Origin: an uncultured bacterium
Lineage (GTDB): Bacteria; Planctomycetota; Phycisphaerae; Phycisphaerales; UBA1924
Assembly (NCBI GenBank): GCA_903834785.1
Contig: CAILKP010000061.1
Coordinates: 62,001-126,000 of the forward strand
Direction: 5' to 3'
Length of the DNA: 64,000 nt
Part shown: piece by piece, positions 52,770 through 61,812 of the stretch
How positions within the stretch are numbered: the first letter of the stretch is position 1
Layout: each line of letters starts with the position of its first letter
Made by a program: the position numbers and the translations under genes
Notes under the pieces: generated by a model
Told to the model about the DNA's origin: nothing
The model's input: only the letters and a program-made list of their open reading frames with translations
Database searches by the model: none

Positions 52770-55700
52770 TTAGCGCTTGGCCCGAGTGCGTTTACGGGAA
52801 GTGTCGGCGGGCGCGGAGTCGCCGCCGGCTTCGGGATCACTCGGGATCTCGGGAGCAGCCGTGGGCTCGGTGTCGGGGAGATCGCCATCGCTGATGAGCT
52901 GGCAGACGCCCCAGCATTCCTTGCCGCGGGAGTAGGGGCCACGCATGAGGGCACGAACAGTCTCGGTGATTTCGTCGCGGAAGCGGCCGCGGTCGATAGA
53001 CGAGAGCTCAAGCACACCCTTCTTACCGGCCGAGAGCACCCAATACTCGGCCACGCCGCCGCAGGGCTGGCCACCGTTGTACTGGTAATCGATGGCCAGG
53101 GCGTAGATGCCGAACTGCAGATCCTTCTTCGGGTCGGGCTCAAGCAGTCGCTTGCTGGGCTGTCCGGTCTTGTAGTCAATCACGCGGTATTGACCGATGG
53201 ACATCTGGTCGATGCGGTCGATGCGGGCGGTGAGACGGTGAAGGACGCCGTCGACTACCAGCGGCATGTCGATGCCCATCTCAAGTTCCAGCACGTGGGC
53301 CGCAGGGTCATGGAGCTGGGCAAAGCACGTACGCAGCTGGGCTTCGAGGGTCATGAGCTCGCCGGCATCAGCCGGCTGGTCCTCGCGCAAGCGTGAGAAA
53401 AACGCCTTGCGGCCGAGTTCCAGGAGTTGTTCGAGCCCGGGGGCCGGCGCGCCAGAGGCATCCGTACCGGACCACTGCTTGTAGAACATCTCCATCGCGT
53501 CGTGTGCGGCGATGCCGAGGACCTGTGCCTCGGACTGTGGGACGCGGATGCCGTACTTCTCGGCGATGTAGTGACAGCGGGGGCACTTCTCAAAGTTGCT
53601 CAGCGAGGAATAGCTGAGCACCTGAGGCCCCTGCCGCGGCTGGAAGATCATGGCCAGCGGGTCATCGGTGGGGTTGAGCTTGCCGCCGGCGGCAAGAATC
53701 CGGTGACGCTGGTCGTAGCGCTGGAGTTCGAGCTTGAGCCGGTCGTCGAGCTGAGATGCGAAACCCGGCAGGTGGCCGTTGCGGCGAACGAAGGCAAAGC
53801 CAGCCAGCAGGGAGCCGAGTTGAGCAAGCGGGGCGACCCGACCTGCGAGGGTGGCACCCTCGATGCTCTTCGCTTCGGCAGCGATCCCCGCACCGTTGAA
53901 GAGCCCCGGCTCCTGGTCAGCCTCGGCCGAATCGAGGGCGTCGCGGGCCGCGGCGCTGGTTCCATCTGTCGCACCCAGCGGGGAATCGCTCGCCAGCGAC
54001 TCATTCTCCAGCCCGTCGAGGGCACTGGCAGCGCGGCGGCGGACGCTACGGGATGCCGCACGATAGAGATCGTCGGTGCTGGCCGGAAGGCTCCCGCCGG
54101 CGGCAGTATCGGCCTGGGACCACAGGTCAGAGGACATGATCACGCTGGCGGCGGAGGTGCGGTCCTTGAGCTGGTCAAGGCCGGACTGCACGAGCGGCAG
54201 AACTTCGGGGGCGACAGTCGCGGACTCGATGAGTTCGGAGGGGTAGTGGGCCGAGCCGGATTTACTCTTGGTGGCGGGGTGCTTGGTCTGGATGTACAGC
54301 CGCTGCATCGCACGCGTTGCCGCGACGTAGAACAGCCGTCGCTCCTCATCCTTCTTGCGCTGCGGGAAGTCGATCGGGTTGCCTCGCGGATCAACCAGCA
54401 GGTGGGGCGGGAGGGCCGGAACCTCGCTCTGGCCCTTGCTGTTGGGGTACCCGTGCTGGCTGTTGGCCCGTGGCACGATGACGGAGTGAAACTCAAGACC
54501 CTTGGAGGTGTGGGCGGTCAGGAGCGTGACGGCGTCGGCCTGACCGGAGGCCTCAGGGCCTGAGGCTTGAGCGGCGGCCTGGGCGTCCGCCTCCGGCAGC
54601 GGGACGCTGACAACGTTCAGCGGCGACACGGCCCGTTCGGGCTGACCATCGCCATCGACCTGATCCTCCGGCTCGACGCCATCATCGGCGGGCTCGAGGT
54701 CGGCGATGTAGTCAAGGAACTCGCCGATGCGACCGGGTGCCTCCAGCCGGCTTTGCTTGGCACTGGCCAGCCGCTGCATGGCCAGCAGGCACTCGATCCG
54801 GCGCTTGCGTTCTCGCGCTGGCAGCAGCATGGCGTGGGCGGCTTCGACCTGCCGGACGAGTTCAAAGATGACGACGGCCGCGGGCTCCTCGGAGGCCATC
54901 GCGGTCAGCCGCTGGGCATCGGCGATGAATCGCTCGACGGCGGTACGGACCGCCGGCGCGTGGTGGTCCTCGCGGGCGAGCTGCGTAGCGAGCCACGGGA
55001 CAAACGGGCCCGGGTGGGGCTGGGCACTGTCGGCCTCATGACGGGAAACCGCCGCGGTGTAGAGGGCCTGCCAGCGTGAGGCCACCTCAAGCTCGATGTT
55101 GTACGGCGGTTCGCGGAGCAGGCGCGTGGCCTGATAGCTGCGAAGCCCGTCGGCCAGCAGTTCGGCCCAGGCCTGGACGAGTTGGACGCCTTCCTCCTCA
55201 CGCCATGGGAGGCCGCGGACCATACGGACCGGGATTCCCTCCAGCTGGAGCCGCCGGGCCACGCGATCAAGGTCGCCGTTGGTGCGCACGATGATCGCGA
55301 AGTCGTCGAAGCGTGCACCGGGCCGGGTCGCGCGGTCGATGAGAATTGTGCGGGCGACAGCCTCCGGATTGTCCTTGTCATCTGCCAGTGCGACGACGGT
55401 GACCGGCTCACTGGCGGTGTGCTTGCCGGCGGCGTTGATGACCTTGTCCGGAGCGAACCGCCACTGGGCCCGGCGGATAATGCTGTTGGCCGCGGCGACG
55501 ATGGGCTTGGCGGAGCGGTAGTTCTCAGTCAGCTGGATCTGCGTGCAGTCAGGCCAGGCGAGCGCGAACTTCTCGAACGCACGGTCGTCGGCCCCGCGGA
55601 AGCCGTAGATGGCCTGGTCATCATCACCTACGACGCAGAGGTCGCACTTTCGGCCGGAGGAACTGGCCTCCCGGCTTGACGCGGCGGAAGGTGCGATGAG

Positions 55701-56522
55701 CCGGAGGAGTTCGATCTGCGCGGGGCTCACATCCTGGAACTCGTCAACAACAAGGTGGCGGTACTCGTCGCGGATGAGCGTGACGGCGCGTTTGCTGTCA
55801 CGCAGAAGGCGGACGGGCTGGAGCACCAGATCACCGAAGCTGAGCATGCCCTTGTCCAGGCATCGCTGGTGGTAGTGGCCGAAGAGTTCGGCGGTCTGTG
55901 CGAAGCGCTCGGCCTTGAGCAGGGCGGCCTCGTGGGCGGTGCGATCTTCGTAGCGGCTGCCATCGGCGGCCTCGCTGAGCCAGCGTGCCGCGGCGGCTCG
56001 GGCAGCGTCCGGGTCCATCGCCTGCTCATAGAAGTAGCCGAAGACCTTGAGGGCATCGGCCGCGGCGGCCGGGACACCGCCGGCCACGGCCTGGGGCATG
56101 AGCTTGTTCTGGATGATGAGCTTGCGGAGCAGCCGCAGCTGCTGCGGTCGGTCGGTCAGTTCGACCTCAGCCGGAAGTCCGAGCACATCGCGGAAGCGAC
56201 GGACGAGCCGGAGGCCCAAGCCGTGAAAGGTGTGGACGCCGACGCGGACGGCCAGCTCAGGGTCGATCCCCAGATCACCGAGGGTGGCCGCCAGTCGCTC
56301 ACGCATCTGCTGAGCCGCCTTGACGGTGAAGGTCACCGCAACGATGCTCTCGGGCAAGGCGTGACGCTCGGCCAGCAAGTGGGCAATGCGGTGAACGATC
56401 ACGCGGGTCTTGCCGGTTCCCGGGCCAGCCAGCACAGCGAGCGGCCCTGAATCATGCACGACGGCCTGGGCCTGAGCGGCGTTAAGTCCTTGTGTGATTG
56501 TCTCGGCGGCGATGTTGCCCAT
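52770..56522 (-). CDS. UvrD/Rep-type helicase fused to PD-(D/E)XK nuclease
   Basis: 1,250 residues. The N-terminal SF1A helicase has Walker A LAGPGTGKTRVI at about residues 31-42, HTFHGLGLRLVRRF, the DE-box region (LVVDEFQDVSPAQIELLRLI), GDDDQAIYGFRGADDRAFE, LTENYRSAKPIVAA, TLLTAHTSKGLEFHSVIV and RRLFYVAATRAMQRLYI. The C-terminal ~250 residues are a RecB/Cas4-like nuclease, with LSYSSLSNFEKCPRCHYIAE, GIAAHDAMEMFY, LTARIDRIDQ and the catalytic VIDYKTGQPSK. The arrangement resembles AdnAB or AddAB subunits, which process DNA ends. No partner gene is nearby. The last ~60 residues are charged (RKRTRAKR at the end). ATG at 56522. Confidence 0.93.
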   Translation of the reverse strand: MGNIAAETITQGLNAAQAQAVVHDSGPLAVLAGPGTGKTRVIVHRIAHLLAERHALPESIVAVTFTVKAAQQMRERLAATLGDLGIDPELAVRVGVHTFHGLGLRLVRRFRDVLGLPAEVELTDRPQQLRLLRKLIIQNKLMPQAVAGGVPAAAADALKVFGYFYEQAMDPDAARAAAARWLSEAADGSRYEDRTAHEAALLKAERFAQTAELFGHYHQRCLDKGMLSFGDLVLQPVRLLRDSKRAVTLIRDEYRHLVVDEFQDVSPAQIELLRLIAPSAASSREASSSGRKCDLCVVGDDDQAIYGFRGADDRAFEKFALAWPDCTQIQLTENYRSAKPIVAAANSIIRRAQWRFAPDKVINAAGKHTASEPVTVVALADDKDNPEAVARTILIDRATRPGARFDDFAIIVRTNGDLDRVARRLQLEGIPVRMVRGLPWREEEGVQLVQAWAELLADGLRSYQATRLLREPPYNIELEVASRWQALYTAAVSRHEADSAQPHPGPFVPWLATQLAREDHHAPAVRTAVERFIADAQRLTAMASEEPAAVVIFELVRQVEAAHAMLLPARERKRRIECLLAMQRLASAKQSRLEAPGRIGEFLDYIADLEPADDGVEPEDQVDGDGQPERAVSPLNVVSVPLPEADAQAAAQASGPEASGQADAVTLLTAHTSKGLEFHSVIVPRANSQHGYPNSKGQSEVPALPPHLLVDPRGNPIDFPQRKKDEERRLFYVAATRAMQRLYIQTKHPATKSKSGSAHYPSELIESATVAPEVLPLVQSGLDQLKDRTSAASVIMSSDLWSQADTAAGGSLPASTDDLYRAASRSVRRRAASALDGLENESLASDSPLGATDGTSAAARDALDSAEADQEPGLFNGAGIAAEAKSIEGATLAGRVAPLAQLGSLLAGFAFVRRNGHLPGFASQLDDRLKLELQRYDQRHRILAAGGKLNPTDDPLAMIFQPRQGPQVLSYSSLSNFEKCPRCHYIAEKYGIRVPQSEAQVLGIAAHDAMEMFYKQWSGTDASGAPAPGLEQLLELGRKAFFSRLREDQPADAGELMTLEAQLRTCFAQLHDPAAHVLELEMGIDMPLVVDGVLHRLTARIDRIDQMSIGQYRVIDYKTGQPSKRLLEPDPKKDLQFGIYALAIDYQYNGGQPCGGVAEYWVLSAGKKGVLELSSIDRGRFRDEITETVRALMRGPYSRGKECWGVCQLISDGDLPDTEPTAAPEIPSDPEAGGDSAPADTSRKRTRAKR

Positions 56523-56643
56523 GCTTCGGCTCCCTGCGTGCTATCCGTCGCGGCCCCGGCGAATCGGATGCCGACGGGTGAGCGTACCGGCCCTCCCGAG
56601 CCTGGCAAGTGCGATTTGCTGACTGTGGGTGGTACGGGGGGGG

Positions 56644-56799
56644 TTAGACGGACCGACTGTTGTCCGTGAGGGCTTGGAGCGAGGCCCCGACCGCGACAGA
56701 ATCCGGCTTGAGGAGCACCTCGACAAGCAGGGTGTCATCGAGAATCCGTCCGTGGCGGTGGGCACGCACCGCGGCCATGAGCCCGTCGAGCAGCGTCAT
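56644..56799 (-). CDS. Small protein of 51 residues, unknown
   Basis: An ATG at 56799 has GGAGG 5 bases upstream. The product begins MTLLDGLMAAVRAHRHGRIL and ends DSVAVGASLQALTDNSRSV: one amphipathic helix then a short mixed segment. It lies 121 bases upstream of the helicase gene start, in the same direction. No family recognised; a longer frame to 56937 includes noncoding sequence. Confidence 0.5.
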   Translation of the reverse strand: MTLLDGLMAAVRAHRHGRILDDTLLVEVLLKPDSVAVGASLQALTDNSRSV

Positions 56800-56984
56800 G
56801 GCAGCCTCCGGTGCGGGGGCAGTTGCCACGGCTGCCCGGAGCCGCGCGGGCGGCGGGCTGATGCAGCGTTGTTGACCGCAACGCAGCTTCAATCCACCGG
56901 ACAGAGCCGGCCGACCGGCAGTGGAGCAAAAAGCCACGCGACGGGCAGGGACAGACCGGCCCAGACACCATACAGTTCCCTCCT

Positions 56985-57971
56985 ATGACCTCCGCCCCGC
57001 GCACCATTGCCATCACCGGCGCCACCGGCTTTGTCGGTCGCCACATTGTCCGCCAGCTTCTGTCCCGCGGTCACACGGTCCGCTGCCTGGTCCGCTCTGC
57101 GGAGAAGGCGCACGCCGTGCTGCCGGCGGATCGCCGCGTGCAACTGGTCGTCGGTGAAGTGCTCGATCGCACCTCACCGGCCGAACTGCTCAAGGGTGCC
57201 GATGCGTGCATCCACCTCATCGGCATCATCCGTGAGGTCGGCGACCAGACGTTCAAGGCCATGCATGAGCTGGCGACGCGAGCGATGGTGGACGCGGCCA
57301 CAGCAGCCGGCGTGAAGCGGTTCGTGCACATGTCGGCCATCGGCGTAGTGCCGGACTCCAAGGCGGAGTACCAGCGGACCAAGTTCGAGGCCGAGCGCAT
57401 GGTGCGCAGGTCCGGCCTTGAGTGGACCGTGTTCCGCCCGGGACTGATCCACGGCCTTGGCGGTGAGTTCACCGCGATGGTCGCGGACTGGTGCCGCGGC
57501 AAGGCCGCTCCGTTCTTCTTCATCCCGTACTTCACGCGGCTGGTGGAGCATGATCAGCCGGTGCTGATGTCCCGCGTGAGCTTCGAATCCGCCGCGGTGG
57601 CACCGGTGCACGTGGAGGATGTCGCCCGGGCGTTTGTCGATGCGATCGACAACAAGACGACGGTCGGCGAGATCTACAACCTCACCGGCCCCGACACGCT
57701 GGACTGGCCGACGATGCTCAGGACCTTCCGCGATGCGCTGGCCGATGGCGACCGCACGCTGCCGGTGATCGGGCTGCCGGCGCGGCCCCACGCGTACATG
57801 GCGGCTGCCGCCAAGCGCATCGGTCTGGGCGGGCTGTTCCCGTTTGATGCCGGCCAGGCGTTCATGGCTGAGGCGGACGTTGCGGCCGACTGCGGGAAGG
57901 CCCGGCAGCACCTGAACTTCAACCCGCGGGCATTTGAGCCGACTGTGCGGGCGTACGCCGGATCCCTCTGA
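56985..57971 (+). CDS. NDUFA9-like NAD(P)-binding reductase (atypical SDR)
   Basis: 328 residues with the glycine loop TGATGFVGRHIVRQLL at residues 11-26, HLIGIIREVGDQTFKAMH, and EYQRTKFEAERMVRRSGLEW (in place of the classic Y-x-x-x-K). VFRPGLIHG and the VHVEDVARAFVDAIDNK region mark the complex-I NDUFA9/39-kDa subfamily. These proteins bind NADPH; the bacterial ones are not complex I subunits in the strict sense. It precedes the secretion operon but is not obviously part of it. Confidence 0.88.
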   Translation: MTSAPRTIAITGATGFVGRHIVRQLLSRGHTVRCLVRSAEKAHAVLPADRRVQLVVGEVLDRTSPAELLKGADACIHLIGIIREVGDQTFKAMHELATRAMVDAATAAGVKRFVHMSAIGVVPDSKAEYQRTKFEAERMVRRSGLEWTVFRPGLIHGLGGEFTAMVADWCRGKAAPFFFIPYFTRLVEHDQPVLMSRVSFESAAVAPVHVEDVARAFVDAIDNKTTVGEIYNLTGPDTLDWPTMLRTFRDALADGDRTLPVIGLPARPHAYMAAAAKRIGLGGLFPFDAGQAFMAEADVAADCGKARQHLNFNPRAFEPTVRAYAGSL

Positions 57972-58047
57972 GCCCAGGGGCCGAAAACCGCTTGCCGGAA
58001 CCCGCGTTGTGGGTGATCTTGCAGCGGATTAAAAATCCTTGACGCAA

Positions 58048-58119
58048 CCCCGGCAACCAAAGCCGGGGCTGGCCGTACACCTCTGCGGGAGGCCACCGCG
58101 GCGAAAAACGCCTGCGGTG
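58048..58119 (+). promoter_or_regulatory. Two hairpins in the leader of gspG
   Basis: CCCCGGC-AACCAAA-GCCGGGG (58048-58068) and CACCGC-GGCG-AAAAA-CGCC-T-GCGGTG (58094-58119, one bulged T) lie in the 208 bases between the reductase gene and gspG. They could form a structured 5' leader, or the first may end the upstream transcript. No T-tract follows either one. Confidence 0.45.
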
Positions 58120-58179
58120 ACCGATAAACCCGCACGCACTTTCGGCCACCAACGTTCGTACGATTTGGGAGATATACCC

Positions 58180-58650
58180 ATGACCACCGACCACCCCCAC
58201 CGCCAACTGAACAATCCCTCGCCCGCCCAGCCCCTGCGCAGCCGGGCTGCGCGAACCGCCCGGCGCGGCTTCACGCTGCTGGAGATGGTGCTGGTGGCCG
58301 TGCTCATTGCCGCCCTGGCCACGATCGTCGTGGTGAACGTCGCCGGCAAGTCCGACAAAGCTCGTGAGCGGTTCACCGTGACTCGGATCGCCCAGATCAA
58401 GTCGGCCCTGACTGAGTACAACACCGACTACGGAACGTACCCGTCGGACCTGCAGACGCTCGTCACCGCCGGCAAGGGCTATCTGGACAAGGTACCGCAG
58501 GACGACTTCAAGCGGGCCATCGTGTACCAGTACCCGGGCTCCTCGGGCGATACCAAGAAGCCATACGACCTGTACTCGACCGGCAAGGACGGCGTGTTCG
58601 GCACCCCTGACGATATCGAAGTCTGGACGATGGACGAAAAGGCCCCGTAA
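58180..58650 (+). CDS. gspG: Type II secretion major pseudopilin GspG
   Basis: 156 residues. The prepilin signal ends ARRG then FTLLEMVLVAVLIAALATIV; the rest has the GspG fold with SALTEYNTDYGTYPSDLQTL, YLDKVPQDDFKRAIVYQYPG and DLYSTGKDGVFGTPDDI (the Ca-binding loop). It builds the pseudopilus that pushes substrates through the outer membrane. The start, ATG at 58180, has GGGAG 10 bases upstream. The leader before the methylation motif is long (29 residues). First gene of the secretion operon in this window. Confidence 0.96.
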   Translation: MTTDHPHRQLNNPSPAQPLRSRAARTARRGFTLLEMVLVAVLIAALATIVVVNVAGKSDKARERFTVTRIAQIKSALTEYNTDYGTYPSDLQTLVTAGKGYLDKVPQDDFKRAIVYQYPGSSGDTKKPYDLYSTGKDGVFGTPDDIEVWTMDEKAP

Positions 58651-58942
58651 AGGGGCGGCTCGCGCCCATTATCCATGCTCGGTTGGCAACGGGCACACCG
58701 CTGGCGTTTCCCCTTTCTCTGGCTGTTCTGGGTCCAAAGCCCTTTCGTTCAGCAATCCCCCGACTCCCCCCGCACAAATCCGGGGATTGGCCATGATTTG
58801 ACAATCACCGAATTTGGGACTTTGGCCGATGGCCGCACCGGGCAGACCCAATGATTGCATCCCGGCATTTCCCGGCAGCGAACCTGTGTTTGCCGCGGGA
58901 CGTTGGGCTCCGGACCGTTGATCCCCGCTGAACTGCGCAACC

Positions 58943-59653
58943 ATGATCTCGAGTGATGGCAGCAACCTGGTGATTCAGCGTGTCGCTCGGCAAGCGAGCG
59001 GACGGGGGACGTACCGCCGCGGCGTGACGCTGCTGGAGACCATCCTTGCCGCGGCCCTGCTCGCGGCGGTTGCCGGTGCGATTGTCGCCGCTCTGGGCGG
59101 CATTGCCAGCAGCGAGGACAAGCGTCGCCTGCGGCTGGCGGGCTACGAGGTCGCCAACCGGCTGATCCTGCAGTACGCCGACGACCCGTCGAGCATGCCC
59201 GATGAGACCGCTCCGTACGAGTACCAGCCCGGGCTGTTCTTCCGCTACACGCTGGACAAGCGTCCGCTGCGGCTGGAAGTACCGAGCGACTCGATCATGG
59301 AGCCCTCGGGCTGGGGAGCGGCGGAAGTGAGTCTCAAGCAGCTCGTGCTGCTGGATGTCAGGGTCTTCCTCAGTAACGAGCGAGGCCAGTTCGTTCAGCC
59401 GGTGGCCAACCTGGTGCGGACGTACCACCCCTGGCCGCTGTACTCGAGCAACCCTGATGCCCGCAAGCGGTGGTTTGCCAACCAGGACAACGTCGCCAGT
59501 CTGACCTCCAAGTTCATGGAGTCGGTACAGGGTGGGGCATCCTCGGGGCCCGGCCGTTCGGGCAGCGGTTCGGGAAGCGGCTCGCGGCAGCGACCGTCGG
59601 GCTCAGGCTCAGGCACGGGCACCGGCGGAACCAACAAGGGAGGCAGCCAGTGA
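58943..59653 (+). CDS. Minor pseudopilin (GspI-like) with Gly/Ser tail
   Basis: The N-terminus carries a prepilin-type motif RRG then VTLLETILAAALLAAVAGAI, about residue 27, with a helix after it. The central part (VANRLILQYADDPSSMPDE, FFRYTLDKRPLRLEV) would be the periplasmic domain of a GspI/H-like minor pseudopilin. The last ~35 residues are a Gly/Ser tail (GPGRSGSGSGSGSRQRPSGS and on). The 292-bp gap after gspG contains a TTGACA (58798-58803) but no good -10 box. The next gene overlaps by 4 bases. Confidence 0.82.
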   Translation: MISSDGSNLVIQRVARQASGRGTYRRGVTLLETILAAALLAAVAGAIVAALGGIASSEDKRRLRLAGYEVANRLILQYADDPSSMPDETAPYEYQPGLFFRYTLDKRPLRLEVPSDSIMEPSGWGAAEVSLKQLVLLDVRVFLSNERGQFVQPVANLVRTYHPWPLYSSNPDARKRWFANQDNVASLTSKFMESVQGGASSGPGRSGSGSGSGSRQRPSGSGSGTGTGGTNKGGSQ

Positions 59654-60774
59654 CCACGCGAACAACACGCACACGGTCGGCAGCCGCGCAGCGACGGGCC
59701 TTTACGCTTCTGGAGATGATGCTGGCGAGCATCCTCGGCGCCGCCGTGGTTCTCGCGAGTTTCTCGCTGATGGCAGCGATGAGTTCAACGGACGACCGGA
59801 CCAAGGAGCGCAACAAGGCCTCAGCGGAACTGTCACGAGCGCACCAGGCCTTCCGCAAGGCGTTCGGCTCGGTCGTGGTCAAGGCACCGCAGCCACGCAC
59901 GCCCAACCGCAACGCCAACGCCGGTGCGATCGCGGATCCGAAAGCTGGCACGACCGATCCGAACAAGCCCGAAGGCCTCAAGCAGGACAATCCTGAAGAC
60001 CAGAGCCCGCCCCGGGTGCTGCTGGAGAACGACACGGTAACGCCGGGCCAGCAGCGACTGGAACTGGTCGTCTCGGAGCCGCCGATCATGGCAGGTGTCG
60101 ACGGCACGCCGCTGCCGGGTGAGCGTGCCGAGTGGTACAGCAAGACGCGCGGCGCGTTTGAGCTGCGACCGGCGAAGGCCGGCGAAGGCTTGGACCTGTT
60201 CTGGGTCGTGTACCCGCTTGAGTCGGCCAGCGGGCTGGCTGACACTGAAGAGGCAGAGTTGCCCGGTGCCGATCCCAAGGTAGAGGGCACCGCGCCACCG
60301 CCGATTGAGCCCGCCGTCGGCTCCGCGTACACCGATACCTTCCCGAAGGAGGCACTCGGCTCGCTGCTGATTTCGCGAAATCTGGCGAAGTGCAACTTTC
60401 GGCTGGTGCGATCGGGCGAAAACGGCCGGGTCGAGCCGTTGACCGAGGCCCGGGTGGCTACGGAAGATGAACTGCCCGCGTATCTGGAACTTGATATCGC
60501 GACCAATCAGGGCCAGTCGGCCACGTGGATGTTTGAAGTCGGCTGGACGGTCGAGCCGCGGACGACACTCTCGGCCCGCGCTGCGGAGCAGGCCCGCCGG
60601 GCTCGCGACGCGGCCAAGCCGGGTGCCGCACTCGGCGGCGGAAGCTCCGGCACCGGACGCTCAGGTACTGGCAGCAAGGGAAGCTCCACCGGTGACCGCA
60701 CCAAGCCGACCCGCGGCGGCCGCAACACAGGACCTGCAAACGACACGAACAAGTCGGGCGGGGGTGACAACTGA
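59650..60774 (+). CDS. Minor pseudopilin (GspJ-like) with Gly/Ser tail
   Basis: The GTG at 59650 overlaps the previous stop (GTGA) with GGGAGG upstream. The prepilin motif QRRA then FTLLEMMLASILGAAVVLAS lies at about residues 15-38. The 374-residue product is long for GspJ because of a mid-region insert of acidic, Pro-rich sequence (NRNANAGAIADPKAGTTDPN ...) and a ~60-residue C-terminal Gly/Ser/Thr tail (GGGSSGTGRSGTGSKGSS...). The LFWVVYPLESASGLADTEE and FEVGWTVEPRTTL parts match GspJ-type domains loosely. Confidence 0.78.
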   Translation: MTTRTTRTRSAAAQRRAFTLLEMMLASILGAAVVLASFSLMAAMSSTDDRTKERNKASAELSRAHQAFRKAFGSVVVKAPQPRTPNRNANAGAIADPKAGTTDPNKPEGLKQDNPEDQSPPRVLLENDTVTPGQQRLELVVSEPPIMAGVDGTPLPGERAEWYSKTRGAFELRPAKAGEGLDLFWVVYPLESASGLADTEEAELPGADPKVEGTAPPPIEPAVGSAYTDTFPKEALGSLLISRNLAKCNFRLVRSGENGRVEPLTEARVATEDELPAYLELDIATNQGQSATWMFEVGWTVEPRTTLSARAAEQARRARDAAKPGAALGGGSSGTGRSGTGSKGSSTGDRTKPTRGGRNTGPANDTNKSGGGDN

Positions 60775-61703
60775 TGCACCTGCGCCGGAAGCGAATCCGA
60801 ACCGCAACGGCCTTTGCGCTGCCGCTGGTGATGTTTGTGTCGTTCTTCGCCACCGCGGCACTGGCGATCATGATCGAGCGTCAGTCAGCGGCCCGGCTGG
60901 CGGCGGCACGGCAGATCGCCGGCTATCAGCAGCACCACATGCAAGCTGGGCTCAAGCAACTGCAGACGGCTTGGTCTTCGCTTTTCAAGATCAATGACGA
61001 GAAGCGGCAAGCCCGGGGCACGATCGGGTACGACATCATCGTCGAAGGTGCTTTCTCCGGCGGGCGGGTTGAGGTGCGGCTGAAGGACGCCCAGGGCTCG
61101 CTGCGGCGACGGACGATCGATCTGGACCCGTTCGTCTGCCAGGTGCTCGACGCGGCGGCAGATGCCATCGCTGGCGGCAAGGACTTTGACCCCAATACGC
61201 TGCGTGATCGCGGCCCGGGCCAGGTTTCACTCGAGTCCGCCTCGCCCGAGGTGCTCATGGCACTGGCCGGAGCAGTGGACCCCGCCGCGTCCGCCGCGGC
61301 GTTCGCCGAGGCCGTGCTGAAGATGCGGGCCGACAAGCGTCTGACCGCCTCCGACCTGCGCAGCCTGACCCAGACCACCGGCCTGGGTGATGACAAGCTG
61401 CGGCTGCTGGAACAGTGCGTGGTCGTCGAGCCAACGCTCTGGATGATGGTCGCCACGACGCGGTCAGTCGGCGGCGACCCGGCGGATCGGCAGGGCGGGC
61501 TGGTCGTCGGGGCCATCCGTGGCAGTGGCGTCGGCTCAACCCCGGGAACCCCCGGTGCACCGGCAGCCCCCACTGCCCCGGTCGGCGCAGCAAGCGCGAC
61601 CTCTGCCGGTTCGGCCAACAACTGGACAATTCTGACCTGGGGGCCCCTCTCGGACGCCGAGATAGCCAAGTTCGAGCAACTCTCAACCATCAAACGCCGC
61701 TGA
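60774..61703 (+). CDS. GspK-like minor pseudopilin
   Basis: Starts with a basic, non-canonical leader and membrane helix (RIRTATAFALPLVMFVSFFA). Instead of the usual G-F the motif reads TATAF, so processing is uncertain. The soluble part contains the helical GspK-specific region VSLESASPEVLMALAGAV, then KRLTASDLRSLTQTTG and GDDKLRLLEQCVVVEPTLWM. GspK caps the pseudopilus. Start ATG overlaps the previous stop (TGATG). Ends with an Ala/Thr-rich linker and NNWTILTWGPLSDAEIAKF. Confidence 0.82.
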   Translation: MHLRRKRIRTATAFALPLVMFVSFFATAALAIMIERQSAARLAAARQIAGYQQHHMQAGLKQLQTAWSSLFKINDEKRQARGTIGYDIIVEGAFSGGRVEVRLKDAQGSLRRRTIDLDPFVCQVLDAAADAIAGGKDFDPNTLRDRGPGQVSLESASPEVLMALAGAVDPAASAAAFAEAVLKMRADKRLTASDLRSLTQTTGLGDDKLRLLEQCVVVEPTLWMMVATTRSVGGDPADRQGGLVVGAIRGSGVGSTPGTPGAPAAPTAPVGAASATSAGSANNWTILTWGPLSDAEIAKFEQLSTIKRR

Positions 61704-61812
61704 CGAAGCCCGCAGCCGGTTTCCGTACCGAAGATTTCATCCCGGCCGAACCGATGCTGGGCGAGCCAATAGAATCACTGAAGGACCTCCGCCCTATCAG
61801 GCAGTAACGCAT

